32,808 nucleotides of DNA, from assembly GCA_018648805.1 (NCBI GenBank), contig JABGQM010000048.1, positions 1-32,808 on the forward strand. The letters run 5' to 3'. This DNA comes from Verrucomicrobiota bacterium (GTDB taxonomy: Bacteria > Verrucomicrobiota > Kiritimatiellia > UBA8416 > JABMPJ01). A program made the position numbers and the translations under genes. The notes beneath the pieces are model-generated. The model saw only the letters and a list, made by a program, of their open reading frames with translations. It was not told the origin of the DNA and searched no databases. Below are positions 1 to 7,247 of the stretch, piece by piece. Every line of letters begins with the position of its first letter. Positions within the stretch are counted from its first letter, which is position 1.

Positions 1-377
1 GCTCCATGCTGGCCAGTTCGCTCAAGGCGTCCGTCTGCCAGACCCTCTGCCGCAAGAAGGGCGGCGGACGCGTCGCCGCGCTCGAGATCCTGCTGGTTGA
101 CAGCGGCGTGGCCGCACTCATCCGTGACGGAAAAACCCACCAGATCGAATCCGCCATGCAGGTCGGCGCCGGCAAGGGCATGATGCTCATGAACGAGGCG
201 CTCGCCCGACTCGTGCAACAGGGCCTGGTCGAGCCAGACGAAGCCTACATCAAGTCGATCGACAAGGACGATCTGGTCAGCCGCATGCGCAAATTCGACC
301 TGCCGCTGCCCACGGCCGTTCAGCCCGCCCCGGAGGCAGACCCCCAGGGTCGTCGTGGCCGATCCGGCACGCGCTAA
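1..377 (+). CDS. pilT: Type IV pilus retraction ATPase PilT, C-terminal fragment (5' partial)
   Basis: Only the last ~125 residues are present; the reading frame enters from the left edge, so the ATG at base 6 is an internal Met, not the start. The fragment has the typical end of the PilT ATPase domain: a KGGGRVAALEILL stretch, then LIRDGKTHQIESAMQ and a helical ALARLVQQGLV segment. PilT is a cytoplasmic hexameric ATPase that depolymerises type IV pili and drives twitching. The Walker motifs lie outside the window. The last ~25 residues are rich in Pro, Gly and Arg and look like a disordered tail. A pilus-like assembly operon lies about 7 kb downstream on the other strand, so the retraction and assembly ATPases are separately transcribed. 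PilU is the closest alternative, but the GKTHQIESAMQ signature fits PilT better. Confidence 0.9.
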   Translation, partial: SMLASSLKASVCQTLCRKKGGGRVAALEILLVDSGVAALIRDGKTHQIESAMQVGAGKGMMLMNEALARLVQQGLVEPDEAYIKSIDKDDLVSRMRKFDLPLPTAVQPAPEADPQGRRGRSGTR

Positions 378-405
378 ACTATTCAGAAAACCCCGAAAAA
401 AGGGC

Positions 406-433
406 TTGTGCATTCGAGAATTGCAGCCATAAT
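406..433 (+). promoter_or_regulatory. Putative sigma70-type promoter of the HU gene
   Basis: A -35-like TTGTGC (406-411) is separated by 16 bp from a -10 CATAAT (428-433). Transcription would start near 440, leaving an ~80-nt leader that contains a small CCTGC/GCAGG hairpin. The position directly after the pilT stop and before a strong ribosome binding site supports it. Confidence 0.5.
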
Positions 434-506
434 CACACTTCAAGGTAAGCACTCCTGCCGCAACGCAGGGCGGATTACCCAAGATTGAGTAAATGTTAAC
501 CACTAA

Positions 507-513
507 GTAGGAG
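507..513 (+). promoter_or_regulatory. Ribosome binding site of the HU gene
   Basis: TAGGAGG lies 7 bases before the ATG at 521. It is among the strongest Shine-Dalgarno matches in the window, which fits a highly expressed nucleoid protein and fixes the start codon. Confidence 0.8.
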
Positions 514-520
514 GGTTCCG

Positions 521-793
521 ATGACGAAGAGTCAAACACTTGCATGCCTCGCCGAGAAGACTGGGCTGACCAAAGTACAGGCGGGAGAGTTCCTGGAAGA
601 GCTGGCTAGCCTCGCATACAGCGAAGCGAAAGACGGATTCACGATTCCCGGACTGGGCAAACTGGTCCTGGTAGACCGCAAGGCACGTATGGGCCGCAAC
701 CCCGCCACGGGCGAGCAGATCCATATCCCCGCCAAGACGGTTGTGAAATTCCGCATCGCCAAGGTCTGCAAAGAGGGCGTCCTCTCGGCCTAA
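521..793 (+). CDS. HU/IHF-family DNA-binding protein
   Basis: This 90-residue protein has exactly the usual HU length. The N-terminal half (residues 1-45) is the helical dimerisation part (LAEKTGLTKVQAGEFLEELA). It is followed by the beta saddle IPGLGKLVLVDRKARMGRNPATGEQIHIPAKTV; the GRNPATGE motif is the DNA-bending beta-arm signature of the family. HU proteins coat and bend DNA as dimers in the nucleoid. The sequence does not clearly separate HU-alpha/beta from IHF, so no symbol is given. The gene is monocistronic: it has its own promoter, a strong RBS and an intrinsic terminator immediately downstream. Confidence 0.95.
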   Translation: MTKSQTLACLAEKTGLTKVQAGEFLEELASLAYSEAKDGFTIPGLGKLVLVDRKARMGRNPATGEQIHIPAKTVVKFRIAKVCKEGVLSA

Positions 794-815
794 GGCATAG
801 CAAGGATTTCAAATG

Positions 816-855
816 GGGGCCTTACGATATTGCGATGTCGTATGGCCCCTTTCCT
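816..855 (+). terminator. Rho-independent terminator after the HU gene
   Basis: GGGGCC (816-821) pairs with GGCCCC (844-849), and TACGA (823-827) pairs with TCGTA (838-842) across one T-T mismatch, enclosing a 10-nt loop. A T-rich run (TTTCCTTTTC) follows at once. This is the best intrinsic terminator in the window. Confidence 0.9.
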
Positions 856-863
856 TTTCAGCC

Positions 864-893
864 GTGACAGGCCCGCGCCAAACGTGAGATAAT
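864..893 (+). promoter_or_regulatory. Putative promoter of prc-dapF
   Basis: GTGACA (864-869) and GATAAT (888-893) are separated by 18 bp, just past the HU terminator. The predicted start near 900 gives a leader of about 19 nt before the ATG at 919. Only a weak CGGAA is visible as a ribosome binding site. Confidence 0.5.
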
Positions 894-918
894 CCCCTTT
901 CTAGTACGGAACCCCTAT

Positions 919-3156
919 ATGCAAAGCAAGACAGAGCGAATAGTCCGTGTGGCGGCCCTGGCCCTCCTTTTACCGGCGGCCGGTCTCCTGGCGGCACCCG
1001 ATCCTGCGGCCAGCGCGGAGGACGATCTCTCCTCGCGTATCGCCCAGCGCTTCTCACGTCGCATCCCGAGCACGCACCTCATGCGCCTGCCCATGGGCGA
1101 CGTGGTCAGCGGCAGGGCTTGGACCAATTTCTTCAGCTCGCTCGACTTCAATCACATGTACTTCCTGCAGGCGGATATCGACCGCTTTGCCGACCGGCGC
1201 ACCGCGCTCGACGACCATATCAGCACGGGCGACCTCTCCTTTGCGGAGGAAGCCTTCGAGCTGTTCAAGCAGCGGGTGGCCGAGCGCTACACCTACGTGG
1301 ACGGCCTGCTGACGAATGGGTTCGATCTGGCGATCGAGGAGGACTACCGCTGGAATCGGCGCGAAGCCGCTTGGCCCGCCACGGTTGAGGCGTGCAACGA
1401 TCTCTGGCGGCGCAAGATCAAGAACGAGTACCTGAGCCAGATCGTGTTACGGCGTTTGGCCGAGGAGAGCGAGGTCGAACCGGAGGCACCCCGCGAGGTC
1501 GAACCGGAGTCCTCCACCCCAAGCAACGCGGTTGACCGCGCCGAGGAGATCGCCGCTGACGAGGCGGCGCCCGCCCCGCCGATCGAACTCTCGCCCGAAG
1601 CGTTTATCCGCAAGCGCTACAAACAGATGCTGACCATGCTGCAGGATAGCGATGGCGAATGGTTGCTCCAGAAATACCTGGCCGCGTTTGCGCATGCGTA
1701 CGACCCCCACTCCGACTACATGTCGGCCAGCGGCGTCGAGGATTTCGATATCGAGATGAAGCTCTCCCTGATTGGCATCGGCGCACTCCTGCGCGCTGAA
1801 GATGGTGCCGCCAAGGTGGTCCGCCTCATCCCGGGTGGCCCGGCCGATATGGACGAGCGTGATGTGCGCCTGCGTGCCGGCGACAAGATTATTGCGGTAG
1901 GGCAGGACGACGAGCCGATCGTGGATGTGCTGCACTGGCCGCTCAACCGCATCGTCGGCCTGATCCGCGGCACGAAGGGCTCCCGCGTTGTGATGACCGT
2001 CATTCCGGCTTCGGATCCCAGCGGCGCCAGCACCAAGCAGGTCGATCTCATTCGCGACGAGGTGAAACTCGAGGAGCAGGCCGCCGATTCGAACATCCGT
2101 GAGATCATGGATGCCAACGGCGACACGCATAAATTGGGTGTCATCGCCCTGCCCGCCTTCTACGCGAGCATGGCCATCCGGGATGTCAATCACCCCGAGT
2201 ACCGCAGCGCGTCACATGACGTGAGCACCATACTGCAGGAGCTGCAGGCGGCTGAGGTCGAGGGCGTGATTCTGGACCTGCGCAACAACGGCGGGGGCTC
2301 CCTCATGGAGGCCATCCTGATGACCGGCCTTTTCATCCGCACCGGCCCCACCGTACAAGTGCGCGAGCGCCACAGCGTTCGTGTCTTACCCGATCGCGAC
2401 CCCGCCATGGCCTACGCCGGACCGCTGGTGGTCCTGGTCAACCGGCTCAGCGCCTCGGCCTCGGAGATTGTCGCGGGTGCCCTGCAGGATTATGGCCGCG
2501 CCCTCATCGTGGGCGGCAAGAAGACGCACGGCAAGGGAACCGTCCAGACGATCGTGGGCCTCAGTCGTGATCCCAGCCTGGGCTCCCTGCGCGTCACCAC
2601 CGCCAGCTACTATCGCATCTCGGGGGCATCGACCCAGCTGCGAGGCGTCACGCCGGACATTATCATCCCCACGCCCTACGACTACATGAAGCTGGGTGAG
2701 GACGCCCTGCCCAACCCGATTCCCTGGTCGGCGGTGATGCCCACACGCTTCGTCCCTGTGGCCGACCTGGACGGTGTGAAGCCCCAACTGCGCGAAGCCT
2801 CCCTGGCCCGACGCGCCGCCAGCCCGCGCTTTGCGGCCTACCAGCAGCTGCTCGACCGCGTGAAGGCCATCAACGATGCCGAGGAGCTTCCGCTCGACCT
2901 CGAGCGCCGCATGGCCCTCGCACGCGCCGAGAGAGAGCTGGCCGAGCTGCAGAAATCGCTACTGCCGGAACGCAGCGGCGAAGCAGATGACGACACGGCC
3001 GACACGGCCGATCTCGTGCTGGAGGAGACCTTGCAGATTCTGGCCGAGTTTGCGGCCACCAAGCATGCCACGGCCGCCCTGCACAGCAAGACCCTTTCGC
3101 AGGAACGTACGCCCCTGATGCACATGCTCGATCAGCTGCTTCAAACACCCCAATGA
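919..3156 (+). CDS. prc: Carboxy-terminal processing protease (Tsp/Prc, peptidase family S41)
   Basis: A 745-residue periplasmic protease of the long Prc/Tsp type. A signal peptide covers about residues 1-33. Then come a helical N-terminal domain, a PDZ domain (about residues 285-365, with LIPGGPADM and LRAGDKI) and the S41 catalytic core. The catalytic dyad is visible: Ser513 in NRLSASASE and Lys539 in THGKGTVQ, with Asp524 in LQDYGRA at the E. coli-like spacing. A C-terminal domain of the DUF3340 type ends the protein. The family degrades misfolded or C-terminally tagged periplasmic proteins and trims murein hydrolases or lipoproteins. An acidic, Pro/Ala-rich insert at about residues 183-226 interrupts the N-terminal domain and is not typical of E. 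coli Prc. The stop codon overlaps the dapF start, so the two genes are translationally coupled. Confidence 0.93.
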   Translation: MQSKTERIVRVAALALLLPAAGLLAAPDPAASAEDDLSSRIAQRFSRRIPSTHLMRLPMGDVVSGRAWTNFFSSLDFNHMYFLQADIDRFADRRTALDDHISTGDLSFAEEAFELFKQRVAERYTYVDGLLTNGFDLAIEEDYRWNRREAAWPATVEACNDLWRRKIKNEYLSQIVLRRLAEESEVEPEAPREVEPESSTPSNAVDRAEEIAADEAAPAPPIELSPEAFIRKRYKQMLTMLQDSDGEWLLQKYLAAFAHAYDPHSDYMSASGVEDFDIEMKLSLIGIGALLRAEDGAAKVVRLIPGGPADMDERDVRLRAGDKIIAVGQDDEPIVDVLHWPLNRIVGLIRGTKGSRVVMTVIPASDPSGASTKQVDLIRDEVKLEEQAADSNIREIMDANGDTHKLGVIALPAFYASMAIRDVNHPEYRSASHDVSTILQELQAAEVEGVILDLRNNGGGSLMEAILMTGLFIRTGPTVQVRERHSVRVLPDRDPAMAYAGPLVVLVNRLSASASEIVAGALQDYGRALIVGGKKTHGKGTVQTIVGLSRDPSLGSLRVTTASYYRISGASTQLRGVTPDIIIPTPYDYMKLGEDALPNPIPWSAVMPTRFVPVADLDGVKPQLREASLARRAASPRFAAYQQLLDRVKAINDAEELPLDLERRMALARAERELAELQKSLLPERSGEADDDTADTADLVLEETLQILAEFAATKHATAALHSKTLSQERTPLMHMLDQLLQTPQ

Positions 3157-3968
3157 TGCCGTTCTGGAAAATGCATGGCGCCGGCAACGATTTCATCCTC
3201 TTCGATGATCGTGGCCTCACGTTTCCCGCCGACGATCCCGCGTGGATTGAATCAGTCTGCCAGCGTCGAACCGGCATTGGGTGCGAGGGCATCCTGCTGC
3301 TGCAGCCCTCCGACAAGGCGCACTTCCGCATGCGCTTCTTCAATCCGGATGGGCGCCCCGCCGAAATGTGCGGCAACGGAGCGCGCTGTGCAGCCCGACT
3401 GGCCAACCAGCTGGGGATTGCCGATAACCCTATGCGTATCGCCACCGATGCAGGCCTCCTGAGCGCCACGGTGACGGCCGGGGGGGTACAGCTCTCCCTG
3501 CCGGACCCGACGGATCTGCGCCCCTACTTCGATCTCGAGGTGGATGGCAACACCCTGTCGGCCGGGTCAGCCAACACCGGCGTGCCCCACGTGGTGCTGG
3601 AAATGCAGGACCTGGATGAAGCACCGGTGATCGCCCTGGGCGCGGCCATACGCCACCATGCCTCCTTTATCCCGGACGGCACCAACGTGAATTTCATCCA
3701 GCGCCTTGACGAACACACACTCAGAATCCGAACCTACGAGCGTGGCGTTGAAGCCGAGTCCGGCGCCTGCGGCACCGGCGCCGCGGCCGCGGCCATCGTC
3801 ATGGCCCTGCGCGGGCGGGCGCAGGCGCCCATCACGCTGACCGCCCTCTCCGGCGACCACCTGACCATTGGGTTTGACCTGCAGGAAGACACGGTCATAA
3901 ACCTGACCCTGAGCGGACCGACGGCGCACGTCTATCGCGGCGAGCTCGCCCTGCCGGGCGAGGCCTGA
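3153..3968 (+). CDS. dapF: Diaminopimelate epimerase
   Basis: This 271-residue enzyme interconverts LL- and meso-diaminopimelate, the last step before meso-DAP enters peptidoglycan and lysine synthesis. The family signatures are complete: KMHGAGNDF at the N-terminus, catalytic Cys73 in MCGNGARC, and the second catalytic Cys206 in ESGACGTGAAA. Length matches the family (about 270-280). The ATG overlaps the prc stop by 4 bases, and no separate Shine-Dalgarno is visible, so translation is probably coupled. A second in-frame ATG follows directly at 3156 and could also serve. The prc-dapF pairing is not a classic one but joins two envelope functions. Confidence 0.97.
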   Translation: MMPFWKMHGAGNDFILFDDRGLTFPADDPAWIESVCQRRTGIGCEGILLLQPSDKAHFRMRFFNPDGRPAEMCGNGARCAARLANQLGIADNPMRIATDAGLLSATVTAGGVQLSLPDPTDLRPYFDLEVDGNTLSAGSANTGVPHVVLEMQDLDEAPVIALGAAIRHHASFIPDGTNVNFIQRLDEHTLRIRTYERGVEAESGACGTGAAAAAIVMALRGRAQAPITLTALSGDHLTIGFDLQEDTVINLTLSGPTAHVYRGELALPGEA

Positions 3969-3971
3969 TCA

Positions 3972-3985
3972 CCGCGTGCACGCGG
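3972..3985. terminator. Palindrome between convergent dapF and rhamnulokinase genes
   Basis: CCGCGTGCACGCGG is a perfect 14-bp palindrome in the 22-bp gap between two converging stop codons. It could act as a bidirectional terminator, but there is no T tract on either side. Confidence 0.35.
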
Positions 3986-3990
3986 CCGCG

Positions 3991-5493
3991 CTACCCCATG
4001 AGGGTCGTGAAGGTTTCGTAGGCTTTCTGCCACGGCGCGGTATCGCCGGGCGGGTACTCCCGAATCGGGAAGGCCGCCCGAATGACCGGCTGCGCGGCTT
4101 CCATAGAGGAGATAATCCCGACCCCCACGGCTTGGACCATGAAGTTGCCCACGGCCGTGCCTTCCATCGGGCCGGCCAGAACAGGCAGTCCCAGCGCATC
4201 GGCCGTAAACTGGTTCAGTCGCTTGTTGTTGCTGCCGCCGCCCACAATGTTGACCACGGTCGACTGTGTGCCCGAGACCTCACAGATCTGCTCATTCACG
4301 AAGCGGTACTTCAGGGCCAGGCTCTCGTAGACCGTACGCAGCATGCTGCCGCGATCGGCCGGAACGGCTTGCCCGGTGCGCTGACAGAACGCGGCAATCG
4401 CCGCCTCCATGTTATCGGGGTTGTAGAACGAAGCGTCATCCGGATCAACCAGTGCCGCGAACGCGGGGGCGGCATCCGAGAGCGCATCCATCTCGGGCCA
4501 GCTCATCTCGCGGCCGTCTGCGATCTTCCACACGCGCCGCAGTTCCTGGACCAGCCAGGTGCCCATGCAGTTCTTGAGCAGACGCACATTTCCCACGCCG
4601 CCCTCATTGCTGATGCCCGCCTCCATAGCCGCAGTACTGGTAATGGGCGCGGGGATAAGTTTTCCGACGAGCGACCAGGTGCCCGAGCTGATAATCAGGG
4701 CTTCGTCCGGATTCGACACGGGTGCCGCGGCAAAGGCACTGGCTGTGTCGTGCGCGGCGGTCGCCGTCAAGGGCACCCGGTTCAGATCGAGGGACGCGGC
4801 CAGATCGGCATGCAGAGCGCCCATCGAAGCGCCGGGAGACACGATCTCCGGCATAATAGCCGAGGGAATCCCCAGCCCTGCGAGGAGCTCGTCACTCCAG
4901 GTCTGCTCGCGCGCATCCATGAGCTGTGAGACGCTGGCCCACGAGGAGTCGACCTTCTGCACCCCCCCGAGAAAGTAGTAGAAGAGCGACGAGACCGGCA
5001 GAAAGCGCGCCGCCAAAGCCAACAACTCGGGACGATTCTGAACCAGCCAGAGCAGCTGATTGCTCAGATTGAAGGGCTGAAAATGAATCCCCGTCAGCGC
5101 ATAGATACGCGCGGGGTCCATGCGGGCCTTGACCTCGTCAATCATGCTGTCGAGGCGATGATCCCGGTAGCAATACATCTTGCTCAACATATCGCCGTCG
5201 GCATTGATCAGCGCGCCATCGGCACCCCAGGTGTCAATCCCGATGGAGTCCAACTCATCCGCCACGTCGCGCCGGAAGGCCTGCAGACCCATCACAATAT
5301 TGCGATAGATAAACGTATCGTCCCACACCGTGCGCGGCGTGACACAGCCCGAACGGTCGGGCAGATAGAGGTCCATCCCGTCGTGCGCAAAGCGGTGGAT
5401 TTCATCCATTGAGAACGTGCCGTCGGCGAATGTTCCTACGAAACACTTACCTCCCGAGGCACCCAGGTCAACAGCGAACAGGCGTTTTGGCAT
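3991..5493 (-). CDS. rhaB: Rhamnulokinase-like FGGY carbohydrate kinase
   Basis: A 500-residue FGGY-family sugar kinase. The actin-like fold motifs are present: VDLGASGGKCF (residues 8-18), IDTWGADGALI in the middle of the first lobe, TAAHDTASA, and SSGTWSLVG at the start of the second nucleotide-binding lobe. The stretch NEGGVGNVRLLKNCMGTWLVQE is characteristic of rhamnulokinases, which phosphorylate L-rhamnulose to L-rhamnulose-1-phosphate. Fuculokinase is the next best assignment. The gene is downstream of the PHP-domain gene with a 20-bp gap and an AAAGGGG ribosome binding site, so the two form an operon. No rhamnose isomerase or aldolase gene lies in the window, so the pathway must be completed elsewhere or the substrate differs. 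Confidence 0.85.
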   Translation of the reverse strand: MPKRLFAVDLGASGGKCFVGTFADGTFSMDEIHRFAHDGMDLYLPDRSGCVTPRTVWDDTFIYRNIVMGLQAFRRDVADELDSIGIDTWGADGALINADGDMLSKMYCYRDHRLDSMIDEVKARMDPARIYALTGIHFQPFNLSNQLLWLVQNRPELLALAARFLPVSSLFYYFLGGVQKVDSSWASVSQLMDAREQTWSDELLAGLGIPSAIMPEIVSPGASMGALHADLAASLDLNRVPLTATAAHDTASAFAAAPVSNPDEALIISSGTWSLVGKLIPAPITSTAAMEAGISNEGGVGNVRLLKNCMGTWLVQELRRVWKIADGREMSWPEMDALSDAAPAFAALVDPDDASFYNPDNMEAAIAAFCQRTGQAVPADRGSMLRTVYESLALKYRFVNEQICEVSGTQSTVVNIVGGGSNNKRLNQFTADALGLPVLAGPMEGTAVGNFMVQAVGVGIISSMEAAQPVIRAAFPIREYPPGDTAPWQKAYETFTTLMG

Positions 5494-5513
5494 AGCAGCG
5501 GCCCCTTTCGACT

Positions 5514-6857
5514 CTACAGCCTATTGAGTGTATCACGGAACCAGGAGAGGGCCCGCTCCGGCCCCATCTCGGTCAACAGATCATCCTGGGCTTCGGAGAG
5601 GGCCGAAAGCCCCCCTATCCCATCAAAGAACCGGTTGCGTGTCTGCACATCCGGAAAGGCGGAGGCGGCCGCCGGCCCCGCATAGGGGAAGGCCGCGTAG
5701 CGTGCCAGGAGGGTGTGGCCGACCATGATGCGCGCCCCCTCAAGGAAGACCTCCTTGTACTGACCCAGCACCTCGCCATCCAGGTCATCCACAAACGGCA
5801 GCCCGAGCTTATTCATCTCGGTGCCGATATTGACCGGTAGCCCGAGGTCCGTCGCCACATCCATGATGGCCTTCAAGTTGGCGATCTTGATCGCACGCAC
5901 ATCGGGATCGCTGATGTTCCAGTTGCGGTCCGGCACAATATTCAGCGCGACGGCGCCCTTGGCACACAGGCACTCACACAACTCGCGGGGATTGGCCTCA
6001 CCGGTGCTGGTGCCATCCAACCAGGTGATCATCGGGATGGCATCGCAGTCGGCCACCCACTTCAGAAACGTATCCACCGATGGAAAGGTGTCTTGTGAGG
6101 GCGCGCTGTAGCCCAGTCCGCCACGCTTGGCCAGGCGCGAACGCACGGCCTCCTCGAGGCCGGGACGATTCCCCAGGAGCGAGGTGACATCCGCCGGGTC
6201 TTGCTCGAGCAGATCGGACCAGAAGGCCGCAAGGGCGTCCGGACTCTCACACTGGGCGGCCGCGCGATCGACATAGGCACTGACAATATGACGCTCGGTG
6301 GCATTGCCCGATGGAGTCAAGGGCATGACCTCGCCCTCATAATCCAGGGTCAGCGCGGGCACCTTCGCGCTGATCCGGTCGATCAGGGCCTCGTTACGCG
6401 TGCGGGCCCCCTCCCGCAAAGCGGCCAACTGCTTCGCCTGGTGCGAACCGGGGTCGGGGAGACGCGGAAAGGCGCCGCCCATAATGTAGGTCACGCCCGG
6501 CTCGCCGGGTGAGCTGATATCGTGTTCCGCATATTCGGAGAGATAGGCCCGGGTTTCGAGGTGCACGGCGCTGCGCATGCCGACCGCCCGCCCGGCGGCC
6601 AGAAATTCCTCCAGCCCATCCAGCACGTCGAAGTCGCACAGGCCAACACCGTAGAGACCCGCCTCGGCTGCCGCGCACACGAGGTGGGAGGGAGACCATC
6701 CGGTCGCGTTGTACGAGAAGAACGAGTGCATGTGCATGTTGACGTTCCCCGCCGCCACGTCCACCGTCCCGCTCTGCGCCACCCGCTGACGCAAGGCATC
6801 CATCCGAGCGTCCGCCTCAAAAGCATCCAGTTCTGTCATTCGCGTGTCCTCTCCCAT
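5514..6857 (-). CDS. PHP-superfamily protein next to rhamnulokinase
   Basis: With the ATG at 6857 the product is 447 residues; that start has a GGGAGGGGG ribosome binding site 5-10 bases upstream. An ATG at 6839 (MTELDAF) is an alternative. The N-terminal part looks like a PHP metal-dependent domain: His42 and His44 in MHMHSFFSYN, the second motif as CDFDVLDG (residues 74-81), Glu101 in LETRAY, and late motifs around MITWLDGTS, GTEMNKLG and MVGHTLL. PHP proteins usually act as phosphoesterases with a trinuclear metal centre. The second motif has Phe76 where His is normal (DHDT in the family), so metal binding may be altered. Linkage to the sugar kinase suggests a role in deoxysugar metabolism, but the substrate is unknown. 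Confidence 0.7.
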   Translation of the reverse strand: MGEDTRMTELDAFEADARMDALRQRVAQSGTVDVAAGNVNMHMHSFFSYNATGWSPSHLVCAAAEAGLYGVGLCDFDVLDGLEEFLAAGRAVGMRSAVHLETRAYLSEYAEHDISSPGEPGVTYIMGGAFPRLPDPGSHQAKQLAALREGARTRNEALIDRISAKVPALTLDYEGEVMPLTPSGNATERHIVSAYVDRAAAQCESPDALAAFWSDLLEQDPADVTSLLGNRPGLEEAVRSRLAKRGGLGYSAPSQDTFPSVDTFLKWVADCDAIPMITWLDGTSTGEANPRELCECLCAKGAVALNIVPDRNWNISDPDVRAIKIANLKAIMDVATDLGLPVNIGTEMNKLGLPFVDDLDGEVLGQYKEVFLEGARIMVGHTLLARYAAFPYAGPAAASAFPDVQTRNRFFDGIGGLSALSEAQDDLLTEMGPERALSWFRDTLNRL

Positions 6858-7247
6858 GCCAGCCCCCTCCCTCGATATGAAGCCGCACCCTAGCAGAAAG
6901 GGCAGGCCCATGAGAAACCGAAAAGAGGGGCTTCCGCAGAATCTGAGGGAAGATTGATGATCCCTTCGGCTATCAAAGAGGCAACGCAGCCACCTCGATA
7001 AAAGGCTATCGTTTAAGTGTATCCGAGTAAGAGTGTCGGTTAAGAGTGCGCTGAAGTGTGGGAGTTGCACATTTCTCACACTTCCTCGTACTGAGCCAGA
7101 CCCTTAATCGCCACCCTTACTCGGATACCCTTAACCGACCCACTTACTCGGCTTCTTCCGTTCGTGCATCCATCACGTTTCACCCACAGATCCTGCGGAA
7201 GAACCAAGAGAGAGTAAGCACTGACAACGACGCATCGCCCCGACCGG
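6858..7247. other. 390-bp non-coding spacer carrying a MITE-like repeat element
   Basis: No gene is convincing here; the open frame running upstream of the PHP gene into this spacer has no family features and no ribosome binding site. Most of the spacer (6931-7201) is an imperfect inverted repeat described separately. Near 6996-7011 there is also a small CGATA/TATCG hairpin. The spacer separates the end of the pilus-like operon from the PHP gene on the same strand, so it should hold a terminator for the former and a promoter for the latter. No clear promoter was found. Confidence 0.6.
6931..7201. repeat. MITE-like element with 15-bp terminal inverted repeats (repeat family copy A)
   Basis: CTTCCGCAGAATCTG (6931-6945) is matched in inverted orientation by CAGATCCTGCGGAAG (7187-7201), 14 of 15 positions. 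Inside lie two inverted copies of a ~37-bp module built on CTTACTCGGATAC: one reversed at 7010-7047 and one forward at 7101-7138, with an extra CTTACTCGG at 7143-7151. At the centre is an 8-bp hairpin, GAAGTGTG (7053-7060) with CACACTTC (7077-7084). The 271-bp span is non-coding and has no obvious target-site duplication. The layout resembles a non-autonomous mobile element or a nested cruciform. Confidence 0.7.

Noticed and set aside
3976..4929. 317-residue + strand open frame opposite the rhamnulokinase
   Set aside because: It is a high-GC antisense shadow, rich in Arg, His and Gly, with no motif. The opposite strand encodes a complete FGGY kinase.
5514..7079. Longer upstream start for the PHP-domain gene (521 residues)
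   Set aside because: The extra ~74 N-terminal residues run through the repeat-rich spacer, have no ribosome binding site and no PHP features. The ATG at 6857 has a strong GGGAGGGGG site.
6931..7201. CRISPR array
   Set aside because: Repeats are few, inverted, degenerate and not separated by unique spacers of constant length; no cas genes are nearby.
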